Origin: Bacteroidota bacterium
GTDB lineage: Bacteria; Bacteroidota; Bacteroidia; Cytophagales; Cyclobacteriaceae
Length of the DNA: 60,831 bases
Assembly: GCA_023417065.1 (NCBI GenBank)
Contig: JAEZGH010000030.1
Location: 1-60,831 of the forward strand
Reading direction: 5' to 3'
Below the pieces are notes generated by a model. The model saw only the letters and a program-made list of their open reading frames with translations, ran no database searches and was not told the origin of the DNA. The first letter of the stretch is position 1. The number at the start of each line of letters is the position of its first letter. Positions 26,480 to 35,819 of the stretch are shown one piece after another. Made by a program: the position numbers and the translations under genes.

Positions 26480-27175
26480 ATGAAGAAAAATAAGTTTCCG
26501 GATCGCGTAATCGATGCTTTATCGATTGACTGCATGATCTTCGGATTCAAAAAGAATGACCTGGATATCCTGCTGGTTCAGCACGGCGAAGGGATAAGCA
26601 AAGGCAAATGGGCGCTTCCCGGGGGATGGATCAAATACAATGAAGGCATCGACGAAGCTGCAAACCGCGTGCTTAAGGAACTGACGGGTGTCTCTAATAT
26701 ATATCTGGAGCAACTCCGCGCATTCGGGGAAACAGACCGCTACCCTGACAAGCGCGTTATCACGATCGCCTATTACGCGCTGGTAAAACCCGAAGACTAT
26801 ACCCTCCACGCAGGTTTTACCGCGGCCGACGCCAAATGGTTCAAGATAAGTGAAGTCCCCCCTCTCCCGTATGACCACATGCGCATTCTGCAATCGGGCC
26901 TCAGCCACCTCCGCCATAAGGTGCGTCACGAACCACTTGGCTTCAACCTGCTTCCAAAAAAGTTTACCCTGCTTCAGCTCCAGGAACTCTATGAAGCTAT
27001 CCTTCAGCAAAAACTTGATAAGCCCAACTTCCGGAGAAAACTTTTGAAGATGAACCTTCTCGAGGTTTGTAAGGAAAAGCAAACCGATGTCTCCCACCGC
27101 GCTGCAAACCTCTACCGCTTCGACAAACGCAATTACGACCGGTTAAGGGAAAAGGGATTTAACTTTGAGCTTTAA
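26480..27175 (+). CDS. NrtR/AraR-type Nudix-fold transcriptional regulator of xylose genes
   Basis: 231 residues from the ATG at 26480, preferred over 26456 because the predicted transcript would start only about 13 nt before the latter. An N-terminal Nudix fold (about 8-140) holds a degenerate Nudix box: GGWIKYNEGIDEAANRVLKELTGV has RVLKEL where active enzymes have REUXEE, so hydrolysis is probably lost. A C-terminal winged helix (about 150-231; LPKKFTLLQLQELYEAIL, then FRRKLLKMNLLE) binds DNA. Such proteins regulate arabinose or xylose catabolism in Bacteroidota. It is divergent from xylBA, with an operator between. Confidence 0.88.
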   Translation: MKKNKFPDRVIDALSIDCMIFGFKKNDLDILLVQHGEGISKGKWALPGGWIKYNEGIDEAANRVLKELTGVSNIYLEQLRAFGETDRYPDKRVITIAYYALVKPEDYTLHAGFTAADAKWFKISEVPPLPYDHMRILQSGLSHLRHKVRHEPLGFNLLPKKFTLLQLQELYEAILQQKLDKPNFRRKLLKMNLLEVCKEKQTDVSHRAANLYRFDKRNYDRLREKGFNFEL

Positions 27176-27613
27176 GATTTCTGATTTCTGATTCGTGGTC
27201 TCTGATTGATTAATACCGAGGCGATTCCTTCGTGATTTCAATAACGCCCCGATTGAAATCATTACCCCGGAGGTTTCATTGTGACTTACTGGAGCGCTAA
27301 TCAGAAATTTGGATTCAGAATTCAGAAACTATTCAGCAACTGTATCGCTAGACGCACCGCAGGCAGAGTATTTACCGAAGTCACGCGGGAGAACCGCCTG
27401 CGTAATCTTTGAACCGCTACAATTACGTATAAGCCAGATAGCGCCTACCGGGGTGCGAATCCGGAAAGCGGAAAGTCGTCATTCCGACCATAAGACCGCC
27501 CGAAATGACCGTCTTCAAACGATATAAATCAGATTTTGTTTGCCGCAACGGGTTGCAGGAGAAGATTTTTTAAAACATCTTCATGGCTGCTAACTTCAAC
27601 CAATCCTTCGAAT
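27176..27613. other. Intergenic region with stem-loop and Bacteroidota-type word repeats
   Basis: 438 bp without a credible gene. It opens with GATTTCTGATTTCTGATT-like words (27176-27200), holds a perfect 10-bp stem TGATTTCAAT / ATTGAAATCA with a 9-base loop (27233-27261) that is not followed by a T run, and has TCAGAAATTT / TTCAGAATTCAGAAAC words at 27301-27330. A 72-codon ORF inside it shows no protein-like features. Confidence 0.6.
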
Positions 27614-28834
27614 ATGGAAAATCAGAATAGTAAAAGACTTTTCTACGGTAGTTGTTTTGCCCTGATCACTACTGCTTTTTCTTTCAGTATCAGGGCAGGT
27701 ATTCTGCCACAGCTTGGAGAAGCTTTTGATCTCTCGGCAACTCAACTCGGATTTATCAATACCATGTGGTTTATCGGGTTTCCGATATCAATGGTACTGG
27801 GCGGTATCTTCTACGGTGCCCTGGGTCCGAAGCGGATTATGATCATCGCCTTCTTTGCGCACACCATCGGTATTTTGCTGACGATTTTTGCCAACGGCTA
27901 CTCCACCCTGCTGATCTCCACACTCTTTATTGGAATTGGCAATGGTTGTACCGAAGCTGCATGTAACCCGATGATTGCAACTGCCTACAGCGGAAGGCTT
28001 ATGAACACGCTGCTCAACCGCTTCCACATGTGGTTCCCCGGAGGTATCTTCCTGGGAAGCTTGCTCTCATTCGGCATGACGCAAATGGGCTGGGGCTGGG
28101 AAGCGCAGATCTGGTTCATTATGATCCCGACACTGATCTACGCTTACCTGTTTTACGGGCAGAAATTCCCCGAGGCAACTGGTGAAATTGCCACGCTCTC
28201 GTCGAACCTGAAAGCCATGGCGTCTCCCCTTTTCATCTTCATCTGTGTGTGTATGACGCTCACGGCAATCTCTGAATTCGGTCCTACACAATGGGCGGAA
28301 CTGGTACTTGCAAAAAGTGGTGCAAAACCCATGGTGATCCTCGCCATCATCTCCGGCCTTATGGCTGTTGGAAGATACTTTGGCGGCGACTTCGTACATC
28401 GCTTCGATCAGACCGGCGTGTTACTGGGATCTGCAATAATCACAGGCGTAGGTATCTTCCTGCTCAGTACGCAGACCGGAGCTATGGCCTATGTCGCAGC
28501 AATATGCTTTGCTACCGGAGTTTGCTACTTCTGGCCTAACATGATTGGATTCACCGCAGAGAAAATCCCTTCAACCGGTGCAATTGGTATGTCGGTTGTT
28601 GGTGCGTTTGGTATGTTCTCCACGGCGATATGGCAACCAATTATCGGTGGCTGGATTGATAGCTCGCGCGAAGAATCTGCTTCTGCCGGATTGTCGGGTG
28701 ATGCGCTCGAACTTGCCGCAGGCCAGGCAACCCTCGGGAAGATGCTGATATTTCCTCTGATCCTCATCGCGCTGTTCATCATTCTGCTATTCTGGATGCG
28801 CAGCCGGAAAGCAAAACTTGCTCAACCAGCTTAA
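27614..28834 (+). CDS. MFS sugar transporter
   Basis: 406 residues from the ATG at 27614 (MENQNSKRLFYGSCF); the earlier ATG at 27536 adds a basic, non-conserved tail. About 12 membrane segments are visible. The motif A-like loop between segments 2 and 3 is GGIFYGALGPKRIM. The context (xylose regulator and xylBA on one side, a xylose-binding-like protein on the other) suggests uptake of a pentose or related sugar across the inner membrane, but specificity is inferred from neighbours only. A terminator follows at 28857. Confidence 0.85.
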   Translation: MENQNSKRLFYGSCFALITTAFSFSIRAGILPQLGEAFDLSATQLGFINTMWFIGFPISMVLGGIFYGALGPKRIMIIAFFAHTIGILLTIFANGYSTLLISTLFIGIGNGCTEAACNPMIATAYSGRLMNTLLNRFHMWFPGGIFLGSLLSFGMTQMGWGWEAQIWFIMIPTLIYAYLFYGQKFPEATGEIATLSSNLKAMASPLFIFICVCMTLTAISEFGPTQWAELVLAKSGAKPMVILAIISGLMAVGRYFGGDFVHRFDQTGVLLGSAIITGVGIFLLSTQTGAMAYVAAICFATGVCYFWPNMIGFTAEKIPSTGAIGMSVVGAFGMFSTAIWQPIIGGWIDSSREESASAGLSGDALELAAGQATLGKMLIFPLILIALFIILLFWMRSRKAKLAQPA

Positions 28835-28856
28835 GAGCCATTCATCAGAATTATCC

Positions 28857-28885
28857 GGGGATGCTCAAACGTATTGGGCATCCCC
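28857..28885 (+). terminator. Terminator after the MFS gene
   Basis: GGGGATGC (28857-28864) pairs perfectly with GCATCCCC (28878-28885), followed by a T-rich tract (TTATTTTTG). It lies 22 bp after the MFS stop. Confidence 0.8.
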
Positions 28886-28915
28886 GCTTATTTTTGTTCA
28901 ATTACCTTATCTGAT

Positions 28916-29554
28916 ATGGAAGAAAGCGGAAGGTCTGATACGTTGCTGAAGTTTCTCGCATTAGGCGATTCGTATACCATAGGCGAAGCTGTCCTCCCAC
29001 GGGAAAGGTGGCCAGCACAACTTGTCGATGCGCTGCGTGAACGCAACGTGCAGATCGCTGATCCTGAAATTATCGCCACCACAGGATGGAGAACTGATGA
29101 CCTCCGGAGCGCCATAGCTATCCATCGCCCTCCGACGAACTACGACATGGTCTCCCTACTGATCGGTGTCAACAACCTTTACCAGGGCAAGTCTGTTGAT
29201 CAGTATGCCATTGAATTTGAGGAACTCCTAAGAACCGCCATCACGCTTGCCAGAGGAAACAGTACCAACGTGTTTGTATTATCTATTCCCGACTACGGGT
29301 TCACTCCCTTTGGCAGGGAGAAACAACAGGAAATTTCCCTCACAACAGATGCCTTCAACGACGTGAACCGCACCATCTCCCATCGGTATGGGATCACTTA
29401 TTTTGACATAACACCCATTTCCCGAGAAGGATTTAAGAAACCGGCACTAATTGCAAAAGATAACTTACATCCTTCCGGCGTGATGTATTCCGAATGGGTA
29501 CGCATGATAATGGCTTCTGACGCCCCACCTGTGGGCACACTTCCGAAGCGCTGA
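28916..29554 (+). CDS. SGNH/GDSL-type hydrolase
   Basis: 212 residues from the ATG at 28916 (MEESGRSDTLLKFLALGDSY); the earlier ATG at 28874 lies inside the preceding terminator. The nucleophile block is LALGDSYTIGEA, block III is LLIGVNNLYQG (GVNN in place of the usual GxND) and the DxxH block is DNLHPSGVMY. No signal peptide, so cytoplasmic. The family includes esterases, lipases and sugar acetyl-esterases; removal of acetyl groups from imported xylo-sugars would fit the xyl context but is only inference. Confidence 0.88.
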   Translation: MEESGRSDTLLKFLALGDSYTIGEAVLPRERWPAQLVDALRERNVQIADPEIIATTGWRTDDLRSAIAIHRPPTNYDMVSLLIGVNNLYQGKSVDQYAIEFEELLRTAITLARGNSTNVFVLSIPDYGFTPFGREKQQEISLTTDAFNDVNRTISHRYGITYFDITPISREGFKKPALIAKDNLHPSGVMYSEWVRMIMASDAPPVGTLPKR

Positions 29555-29629
29555 TGCGCCACACAATCACAAGCCGTTGATTATCAAAGACTAACAAAAC
29601 CCCACCAAACAGCTAAGTGCCGGAAAAGA

Positions 29630-29651
29630 AATACCGGATTTTTCCGGTATT
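29630..29651. other. Perfect 9-bp stem-loop upstream of the sugar-binding protein
   Basis: AATACCGGA (29630-29638), loop TTTT, then TCCGGTATT (29643-29651). No T tract follows, so it may be an operator, an mRNA hairpin or a weak terminator of the SGNH gene, which ends 75 bp before it. Confidence 0.45.
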
Positions 29652-29800
29652 CACCGCGTATGTCAGTTATGCCGGCCAACTGTTAATTTCCTGCAATCGG
29701 TTGTTGTTACATTTATTAAGGCCTATGCCCAGCCTGCCAGAGCACTCTTAACCCTGCTTTGCCAGCTCAGGAGAGACCTGCCAACGCAAATATCACCTTT

Positions 29801-30763
29801 ATGAAGCAACTCTTAACCTTTTGGCTCCTTGCGCTGAGCCTGACAACAAATGTCAATGCCCAGAAAATCGGTTTGTTACTCGACAGTTATGTAATTGACC
29901 GATGGTATGCAGATGAAAAACACTTTACGGACAAAGTACGCAGTCTCGGTGGTGAATGCATTGTTGAAATGCCCCATGGAGATGCAGATGAGCAAGTCAG
30001 GCTCGGCAAGAAACTTATTGCTGAAGGCGTAGACGTACTCGTGATAGTCGCCACTGACGCCGTGAAAGCCCTTGATCTGATCGCCGAGGCCAAAAAGGCT
30101 GGCGTCCCTGTTATCGCCTACGACCGACTCATTCATAGCCCCGACGTCGCGTACTATGTTGGCTACAACAGTACCAAGGTCGGCACGCTGCAGGCAGAAT
30201 ACGCTACGCGTAAAGTGCCTTCAGGGAATTACGTGATCATAAACGGGCCTTCTTCTGACAACAACAGCGCCCTCTTCAGGAGCGGCCAGATGAGCGTCCT
30301 TCAGCCGCTGATCTCTTCGGGGAAGATCAAAGTTATTGGCACCACTACACTTGAAAGCTGGAGCGAGCTCGAAGCCATGATGAAACTCTCTGAACTCTTT
30401 GTTCCGATGAAGCAGGCTCCCGATGCAATCATCGCACCTAACGATGCCGTCGCACTTGGAACGGTGCAGTCGTATCCAAAAGGATGGAAGAACATTATCA
30501 TCACGGGTCAGGACGCGGATCCTCCGGCGGTACGCAACATCATTGCAGGCATTCAAAGTATGACCATTTACAAACCCATCCAGCCTCTGGCCGAGAAGGC
30601 TGCCGAAATAGCGGTTGCGATAGCAAAAAAACAAACAGTCAATGGCAGCTCCGTTTTGAAGGAAAGCAACCATCCGATCAACGCCTTTCTGCTCGATCCG
30701 ATTGTCGTTGATGCTTCGAACTACAAAGATACCGTCGTCAAAGACGGCTATTTCGCCGACTAG
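29801..30763 (+). CDS. Xylose-binding-like periplasmic protein, orphan
   Basis: 320 residues from the ATG at 29801, which gives the signal peptide MKQLLTFWLLALSLTTNVNAQ; the upstream ATG at 29759 does not. The type I periplasmic-binding fold is clear: KIGLLLDSYVIDRWYADEKHF, VLVIVATDAVKALDLIAEAKKAGVPVIAYDRLI, YYVGYNSTKVGTLQAEYA and IIITGQDADPPAVRNIIAG all resemble XylF. No ABC ATPase or permease is in the window, so it may serve a sensor or a distant transporter. Its stop codon overlaps that of the convergent GH65 gene (CTAG at 30760-30763). Confidence 0.87.
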   Translation: MKQLLTFWLLALSLTTNVNAQKIGLLLDSYVIDRWYADEKHFTDKVRSLGGECIVEMPHGDADEQVRLGKKLIAEGVDVLVIVATDAVKALDLIAEAKKAGVPVIAYDRLIHSPDVAYYVGYNSTKVGTLQAEYATRKVPSGNYVIINGPSSDNNSALFRSGQMSVLQPLISSGKIKVIGTTTLESWSELEAMMKLSELFVPMKQAPDAIIAPNDAVALGTVQSYPKGWKNIIITGQDADPPAVRNIIAGIQSMTIYKPIQPLAEKAAEIAVAIAKKQTVNGSSVLKESNHPINAFLLDPIVVDASNYKDTVVKDGYFAD

Positions 30764-33051
30764 CCAACGGTCAGATTCCTGCTCTCTCCATTGAGAACGA
30801 TCGACATAGGTTCACCAGATTCCAGGATGGTGTCAACACCATCGCTGGATATCCGAACCTTGATAACGCGGCCGCGAAACTCGAGACGGAATGAGTATGA
30901 CTTCCACTGATCAGGAATAAAAGGACTGAAGTGCAGGACGCCGTCTTTCACGCGCATGCCACCGAAACCTTTAACAACGCTCATCCACGTTCCCGCCATA
31001 GACGTAATGTGGCATCCGTCTTCTGTGTCGTTGTTGTAATCGTCGAGGTCGAGGCGCGCGGTACGCAGGTAGAGTTCATAGGCACGCTGCTTATATCCCA
31101 GCTTTGACGCAAGTATTACGTGTACGCAGGGCGACAGCGATGACTCATGCACTGTCATCGGTTCATAGAAATCAAAATTCTTGCGGATCGTCTCGTTGTC
31201 GAACCGGTCTTCAAAGAAGTAAATGCCCTGAAGTACATCGGCCTGTTTTATGAAGCACGAGCGAAGGATACGATCCCACGACCACTTCTGGTTTAAAGGG
31301 CGGTCTTCTTCGCGAAGGTCTTTCACCGTCAGGATTTCCTTGTCCAGAAATCCGTCCTGCTGAAGGAATATACCACGACGTTCATCAATAGGATAGTACA
31401 TCTTCTCGATGATTTCCGCCCACCGGTAAGTCTCCTCCTGCTCACGGAAATTTATCCGCGACGATAATTCCTTCCATTTGTCAGGCGAATTCTTCTTAAC
31501 AAATTCAAGTGAGCTAAGCGTATACTGCAGTGTCCACGTGGCAATGGTGTTAGTGTACCAGTTGTTGTTGACGTTGTTTTCGTATTCATTCGGACCGGTA
31601 ACGCCCAGCATCACATACTTGTTCTTGTCGGATGACCAGGTAATGCGCTGCGACCAGAAACGCGATATTCCGATTAATACTTCGAGGCCGTATTCACTCA
31701 GGTAGCCTTCGTCTCCGGTATAGTTGATGTAATCGTGAATCGCGTATGCAATCGCACCATTGCGGTGGATCTCTTCGAAAGTGATTTCCCACTCATTGTG
31801 ACACTCCTCACCGTTGATCGTCACCATTGGATACAGTGCAGCGCCGTCCGTGAAGCCGAGTTTCGCGGCATTCTCTATAGCTTTCTGTAGGTGTTTGTGC
31901 CGGTACACCAGCAGGTTGCGTGCAACGTGTTGTTCAGAAGTTCCCAGGTAAAAGGGTAAACAATACGCTTCGGTATCCCAATAGGTCACGCCGCCATATT
32001 TCTCGCCGGTAAATCCTTTCGGGCCGATGTTGAGTCTTTGATCGTCGCCCGTGTATGTTTGCATCAGCTGAAAGATGTTGAAGCGGATACCCTGCTGGGC
32101 AGCGACATCCCCTTCTATAGTGATGTCACATTCCTCCCACTTGCGCTCCCATACTTTGCTGTGTTTCTCAAACAGTGCATCAAATCCTTCGGCCACTGCC
32201 TCGTCAAGCACGACACGACAATGGTCGATCATTTTTTCTTTGGGATGATTCTCTGAAGAAAGTATCGCCGCGTATTTGTATATGACAAGTTCTTTGCCCT
32301 GGCGTGCATCGACCTGAATGACATTGCCTGCAAACTTTTCGCGCTGCTCCACATTGATACGTTCCGGCGTTACGGGCTTGTCATCGGTCTCCAGTTTGTA
32401 CCGCATGCCTGTAGTCACATGGAAGAAAGTTTTTTTCGTTTGTGCGGTGACAATAGCTTCGCCTTCTGACGCCTCACGCGCGACCTCTTCCCAGAATTTT
32501 TCGTCGTAGTTTGAATCCGTATTGAACACGTCTGCGTCGACGTAAATAGCGAGTGTAATCTTGCCGGCGAAATTCAGTGGTGTTATCGCATACCGAATGG
32601 CGCCGATCTCACCGTGGGCCATCGAACAAAAACGCTTTGAAACCACTTTGATCTGTTTGCCGTCAGGGAACGTGGCCATAAAAGAACGCTCGAGCAACCC
32701 GACCTTCATATCGAGCACGCGTCTGAAGTCTTTCACCTTGCATTTGGCGAGATCGAGTTTCTGGTTTTCGACACTTACGTTAATGCCGATCCAGTTCGGG
32801 GCATTCAGTACTTTGGCAAAATATTCGGGGTATCCGTTTTTCCACCACCCCACACGCGTTTTGTCGGGGTAATAAACACCTGCGACGTAACTTCCTCTCA
32901 GCGTATCTCCGGTATAGTCTTCTTCAAAATTCGCCCGCTGCCCCATCCTTCCGTTTCCGATCGAAAATATACTTTCTGAGATGCGGTTGTAGTGCGGATC
33001 AAAGCCTTCTTCGATGATTTGCCATTCGTCGTGTTTGATGTACTGTTTCAT
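30760..33051 (-). CDS. GH65 disaccharide phosphorylase (maltose or related)
   Basis: 763 residues, usual GH65 phosphorylase length. It cleaves an alpha-glucoside with phosphate to give beta-glucose 1-phosphate. Visible motifs are SIFSIGNGRMGQRANFEE at the N-terminus, the substrate loop VTYWDTEAYCLPFYLG, and the catalytic acid region ECHNEWEITFEEIHRNGAIAYAI, which reads most like maltose phosphorylase. Beta-phosphoglucomutase lies 77 bp upstream and uses the product. Because the operon also carries glpF, glpK and glpD, glucosylglycerol phosphorylase, another GH65 activity, is an alternative. No signal peptide. The gene ends overlapping the convergent XylF-like gene. Confidence 0.9.
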   Translation of the reverse strand: MKQYIKHDEWQIIEEGFDPHYNRISESIFSIGNGRMGQRANFEEDYTGDTLRGSYVAGVYYPDKTRVGWWKNGYPEYFAKVLNAPNWIGINVSVENQKLDLAKCKVKDFRRVLDMKVGLLERSFMATFPDGKQIKVVSKRFCSMAHGEIGAIRYAITPLNFAGKITLAIYVDADVFNTDSNYDEKFWEEVAREASEGEAIVTAQTKKTFFHVTTGMRYKLETDDKPVTPERINVEQREKFAGNVIQVDARQGKELVIYKYAAILSSENHPKEKMIDHCRVVLDEAVAEGFDALFEKHSKVWERKWEECDITIEGDVAAQQGIRFNIFQLMQTYTGDDQRLNIGPKGFTGEKYGGVTYWDTEAYCLPFYLGTSEQHVARNLLVYRHKHLQKAIENAAKLGFTDGAALYPMVTINGEECHNEWEITFEEIHRNGAIAYAIHDYINYTGDEGYLSEYGLEVLIGISRFWSQRITWSSDKNKYVMLGVTGPNEYENNVNNNWYTNTIATWTLQYTLSSLEFVKKNSPDKWKELSSRINFREQEETYRWAEIIEKMYYPIDERRGIFLQQDGFLDKEILTVKDLREEDRPLNQKWSWDRILRSCFIKQADVLQGIYFFEDRFDNETIRKNFDFYEPMTVHESSLSPCVHVILASKLGYKQRAYELYLRTARLDLDDYNNDTEDGCHITSMAGTWMSVVKGFGGMRVKDGVLHFSPFIPDQWKSYSFRLEFRGRVIKVRISSDGVDTILESGEPMSIVLNGESRNLTVG

Positions 33052-33128
33052 AGGCGTATACGCTGAGAGTTAAAGCGTTGTCGTTAGGATTAATGTGCGC
33101 AGGCCAAAGACCTGCTTTATATTTCGAT

Positions 33129-33830
33129 TTATCCGATTCGTTGAATCATATCAATAGTGAAATCACCCGTTCTGGCCAGGACCATGTCGGCTTTGCCCAA
33201 CTGCACTTCACTTCCTATTCCCACGCAACGCATACCAGCGCGCAAAGCTGCTTCCACGCCGGCCTCTGCATCTTCAAACACCAGGCAAACTTCCGGCGGA
33301 AGGCCTAATCGTTCAGCGGCAAGCAAAAATATTTCAGGGTCCGGTTTCGAATGAATTATCATGGTGCCATCCACCACTACATCGAACAACTCCGTGATTT
33401 GGAGGATGCCGAGGACGGCCGGAGCATTTTTGCTACTGGATGCCAGGCCGATGCGAATGCCGCGAGCGCGGAGGTCTTTGACAAGCTCGACAACTCCCGG
33501 AAACACTTCGTCGGGACGCATCTGTTCAATGTACTCAATGAACCACTCGTTCTTCAAATTTGCAAGCCGGCGGAGTTCAGCTTCGGGAAGTGAAAGTCCG
33601 CCGATACGCGCAACGATTTCCATAGAGTGGATTCGGCTGATCCCCTTTAGTTGTTCGTTGTCTTCTTCCGTCAGGTCAAACCCAAGTTGTCTGGCGAGTC
33701 TTTTCCAGGCGAGATAGTGATACTTCGCAGTATCCACGATTACGCCGTCAAGGTCAAATATTGCTGCTTTAATCAAATCTTGCGAGGGGGTTTCTACAGA
33801 AAAAAATGGTTGTAGTGCTTTGAAAGCCAT
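33129..33830 (-). CDS. pgmB: Beta-phosphoglucomutase
   Basis: 233 residues. HAD-superfamily enzyme converting beta-glucose 1-phosphate to glucose 6-phosphate. Motif I is AAIFDLDGVIVDTAKYHYLAWKRLA, with nucleophile and acid/base Asp, the cap contains LKGISRIHSMEIV, motif II/III is GLASSSKNAPAVL, and motif IV is CLVFEDAEAGVEAALRAGM. It has about 20 extra N-terminal residues before motif I. The neighbour GH65 phosphorylase supplies its substrate; the PfkB kinase gene ends 19 bp upstream. Confidence 0.93.
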   Translation of the reverse strand: MAFKALQPFFSVETPSQDLIKAAIFDLDGVIVDTAKYHYLAWKRLARQLGFDLTEEDNEQLKGISRIHSMEIVARIGGLSLPEAELRRLANLKNEWFIEYIEQMRPDEVFPGVVELVKDLRARGIRIGLASSSKNAPAVLGILQITELFDVVVDGTMIIHSKPDPEIFLLAAERLGLPPEVCLVFEDAEAGVEAALRAGMRCVGIGSEVQLGKADMVLARTGDFTIDMIQRIG

Positions 33831-33849
33831 CCTGTCCTAATGTTCGGCG

Positions 33850-34821
33850 TCAAAAATACGTGGCCTGAATGACTTTATTCGTTTCCTCCAGCGACTTAAA
33901 TACCGCAAACGTTTTCCCCTGCGTTCTGAAGGCACCAAGGGCGTTTCCATACCGGGCTGCACCCACGTAATCTTTCGGGTTTTGAAGCAGTCCAAATCCG
34001 ATTCCTCCTGCGAACGAATCTCCGCATCCCGTTGTATCGACCACGTCACGCACTTTAACTGCCTCCACCATCTCCTCATGCAGCTTGCCTTTCTCTTTGT
34101 AGTACACCAGGCATCCCCGGCTGTCGACAGTGATGTATACACATTTCACACCTTTCGAGAGGCAGTGCTGCGCAAATCCGCGCAGGTATTCGCGATCAAC
34201 TTCTTCACTTTCCAGGAAGTCCTCTGATTCATATTCTTTTTTGAACCACGATGCATGAGCTTCTTCAAGGTTCATCTTCAGCACGTCGATATAGGGTAAC
34301 CACAGGTCGCGGTCGATCCAGAACTTGCGCTGGCGCTCACCGTTGATCAGACACGCTGTTGTCGGACCATGCGCATCGAAGATTACAACGCCCTTGCTAT
34401 TCGCTTTCAGAAACTGCAGGGCCTCAAGGCTTATCTCATAGTCGCTGATGGGTATAAACACGAAGACATCACAATCTGTAAGCTTCTCGAAATCAGCGGC
34501 GAGGATAGGATCCATAAATCCAGTCTGACGTTCGAGGCGGTTGTTCATGTCGAGAAACTTCAGGCTAATGATGTCGCCCTGATCGTTGCGTGACGTGATG
34601 TGGTTCAGGTTTACTCCCTTCGCTCCTTTGAATACTTCGCGCACGTTGTCCTTGTCTACAGTCCGCACGTGACTCACCGGAACAATTTCAATATCCTCCA
34701 CACCAAGAGCGGAAAGGGCCATCACGGGATGCGTAACACAGCCCCATTTTTGGATCAGGTCACCCTGATGTGTGACGATGTGATCACGAGGTATTGGTCC
34801 CACAATGGCAATTCGCTTCAT
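33850..34821 (-). CDS. PfkB-family carbohydrate kinase
   Basis: 323 residues. A ribokinase-fold sugar or nucleoside kinase, recognised by RIAIVGPIPRDHIV at the start and by the C-terminal signature VVDTTGCGDSFAGGIGFGL with the catalytic Asp (GCGD in place of the usual GAGD). The long insertion KKEYESEDFLESEEVDREY (about 190-210) is charged. The substrate is not readable; within the operon it could act on fructose, ribose or a fructose phosphate. It is 11 bp downstream of the ROK kinase gene. Confidence 0.88.
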   Translation of the reverse strand: MKRIAIVGPIPRDHIVTHQGDLIQKWGCVTHPVMALSALGVEDIEIVPVSHVRTVDKDNVREVFKGAKGVNLNHITSRNDQGDIISLKFLDMNNRLERQTGFMDPILAADFEKLTDCDVFVFIPISDYEISLEALQFLKANSKGVVIFDAHGPTTACLINGERQRKFWIDRDLWLPYIDVLKMNLEEAHASWFKKEYESEDFLESEEVDREYLRGFAQHCLSKGVKCVYITVDSRGCLVYYKEKGKLHEEMVEAVKVRDVVDTTGCGDSFAGGIGFGLLQNPKDYVGAARYGNALGAFRTQGKTFAVFKSLEETNKVIQATYF

Positions 34822-34832
34822 ATAGGTTGTGT

Positions 34833-35777
34833 TTATTTGCTGACCATGTCGTCGGCGAGCAGATAAGCGGCACCGATCACACCTGCGCTGTCGCCGAGAA
34901 GAGGTTGAACAATAGGCGTGTCGAGTCGGTTATTGAAGACGTATTTTTTTACTGAGTCGATCCCACGATCATAGAGCATGTCTATGTTGCCGACTCCGCC
35001 ACCAATAACGATTACATCAGGATCGAGGATATTGATCAGTACACTTAGCGCTTTCCCAAAATATTCGATCAGCCGGATCATCGTCTTTTGTGCGGTGGGG
35101 TCCACCTTCGACTCAGCCAGGGCGACGATGTCTTTAAGTGGTTTTCTGTTTCCCGTTTCGCTGAAGTAATACTGCTCCAGGGCAGGCCCGGCAATTACCT
35201 TTTCGACGCAGCCAGACTTTCCGCAGTAACACGGCCCTCCGGATTCATCCAGAAAGTTATGTCCCCATTCTCCCGCGATGCCCTGGAGGCCGGGGATGGC
35301 GCGTCCGTCGATGACAAGTCCGCCGCCGACACCTGTACCCATAATAACTCCAAAGACTACACGTGCATTCGGAAAATGCTCCTTGACCACTCCATGCCGC
35401 GTCTCAGCAAGTGCGAAACAATCTGCATCATTAGCCATCACCACCGTGACACCCAATAACTTTTCAAGGTCATCCTTCATGGGCTTGCCGTTCATGCTCA
35501 CGGTGTTACAGTTCTTCATAACGCCGAGCTTAGGGTCGAGTGTGCCCGGCGTTCCAAAGCCGATACGATCCGGACGTTCACCGGATTTATCGATCAGTAT
35601 GTCAATAAGTTTTTTGGTCTGCTGGAGGATGTGTTCATATCCCTGTTCTGCTTCGGTGGCTATCCGTTCGCGGAACAAGATCTCAGGGTTGTCGGCGGAT
35701 TTCAAAATCACTCCTTCGATTTTAGTTCCCCCCATGTCAATACCCCAAAGTGATTGCGCGGTCGATGTTCTGGTCAT
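34833..35777 (-). CDS. ROK-family sugar kinase
   Basis: 314 residues from the ATG at 35777; the alternative at 35798 adds seven residues. The phosphate-binding motif WGIDMGGTKIEGVIL, the ROK signature region GVIMGTGVGGGLVIDG, catalytic HNFLDE context and the zinc motif CYCGKSGCVEKV are present. It most likely phosphorylates glucose (glucokinase) freed with glucose 1-phosphate by the GH65 enzyme, if that is a maltose phosphorylase. It is 42 bp downstream of glpD and 11 bp before the PfkB gene. Confidence 0.9.
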   Translation of the reverse strand: MTRTSTAQSLWGIDMGGTKIEGVILKSADNPEILFRERIATEAEQGYEHILQQTKKLIDILIDKSGERPDRIGFGTPGTLDPKLGVMKNCNTVSMNGKPMKDDLEKLLGVTVVMANDADCFALAETRHGVVKEHFPNARVVFGVIMGTGVGGGLVIDGRAIPGLQGIAGEWGHNFLDESGGPCYCGKSGCVEKVIAGPALEQYYFSETGNRKPLKDIVALAESKVDPTAQKTMIRLIEYFGKALSVLINILDPDVIVIGGGVGNIDMLYDRGIDSVKKYVFNNRLDTPIVQPLLGDSAGVIGAAYLLADDMVSK

Positions 35778-35819
35778 AGTTTCAAATGCGAGGTTCAATA
35801 TATGAGAAAATCCGCTAAT

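Noticed and set aside
27425..27460. tRNA T-arm-like sequence (GGTGCGAATCC)
   Set aside because: No acceptor, D or anticodon stems can be formed around it.
27309..27527. 72-codon ORF between the regulator and the MFS gene
   Set aside because: Begins inside a word repeat, with no hydrophobic core, motif or ribosome-binding context.
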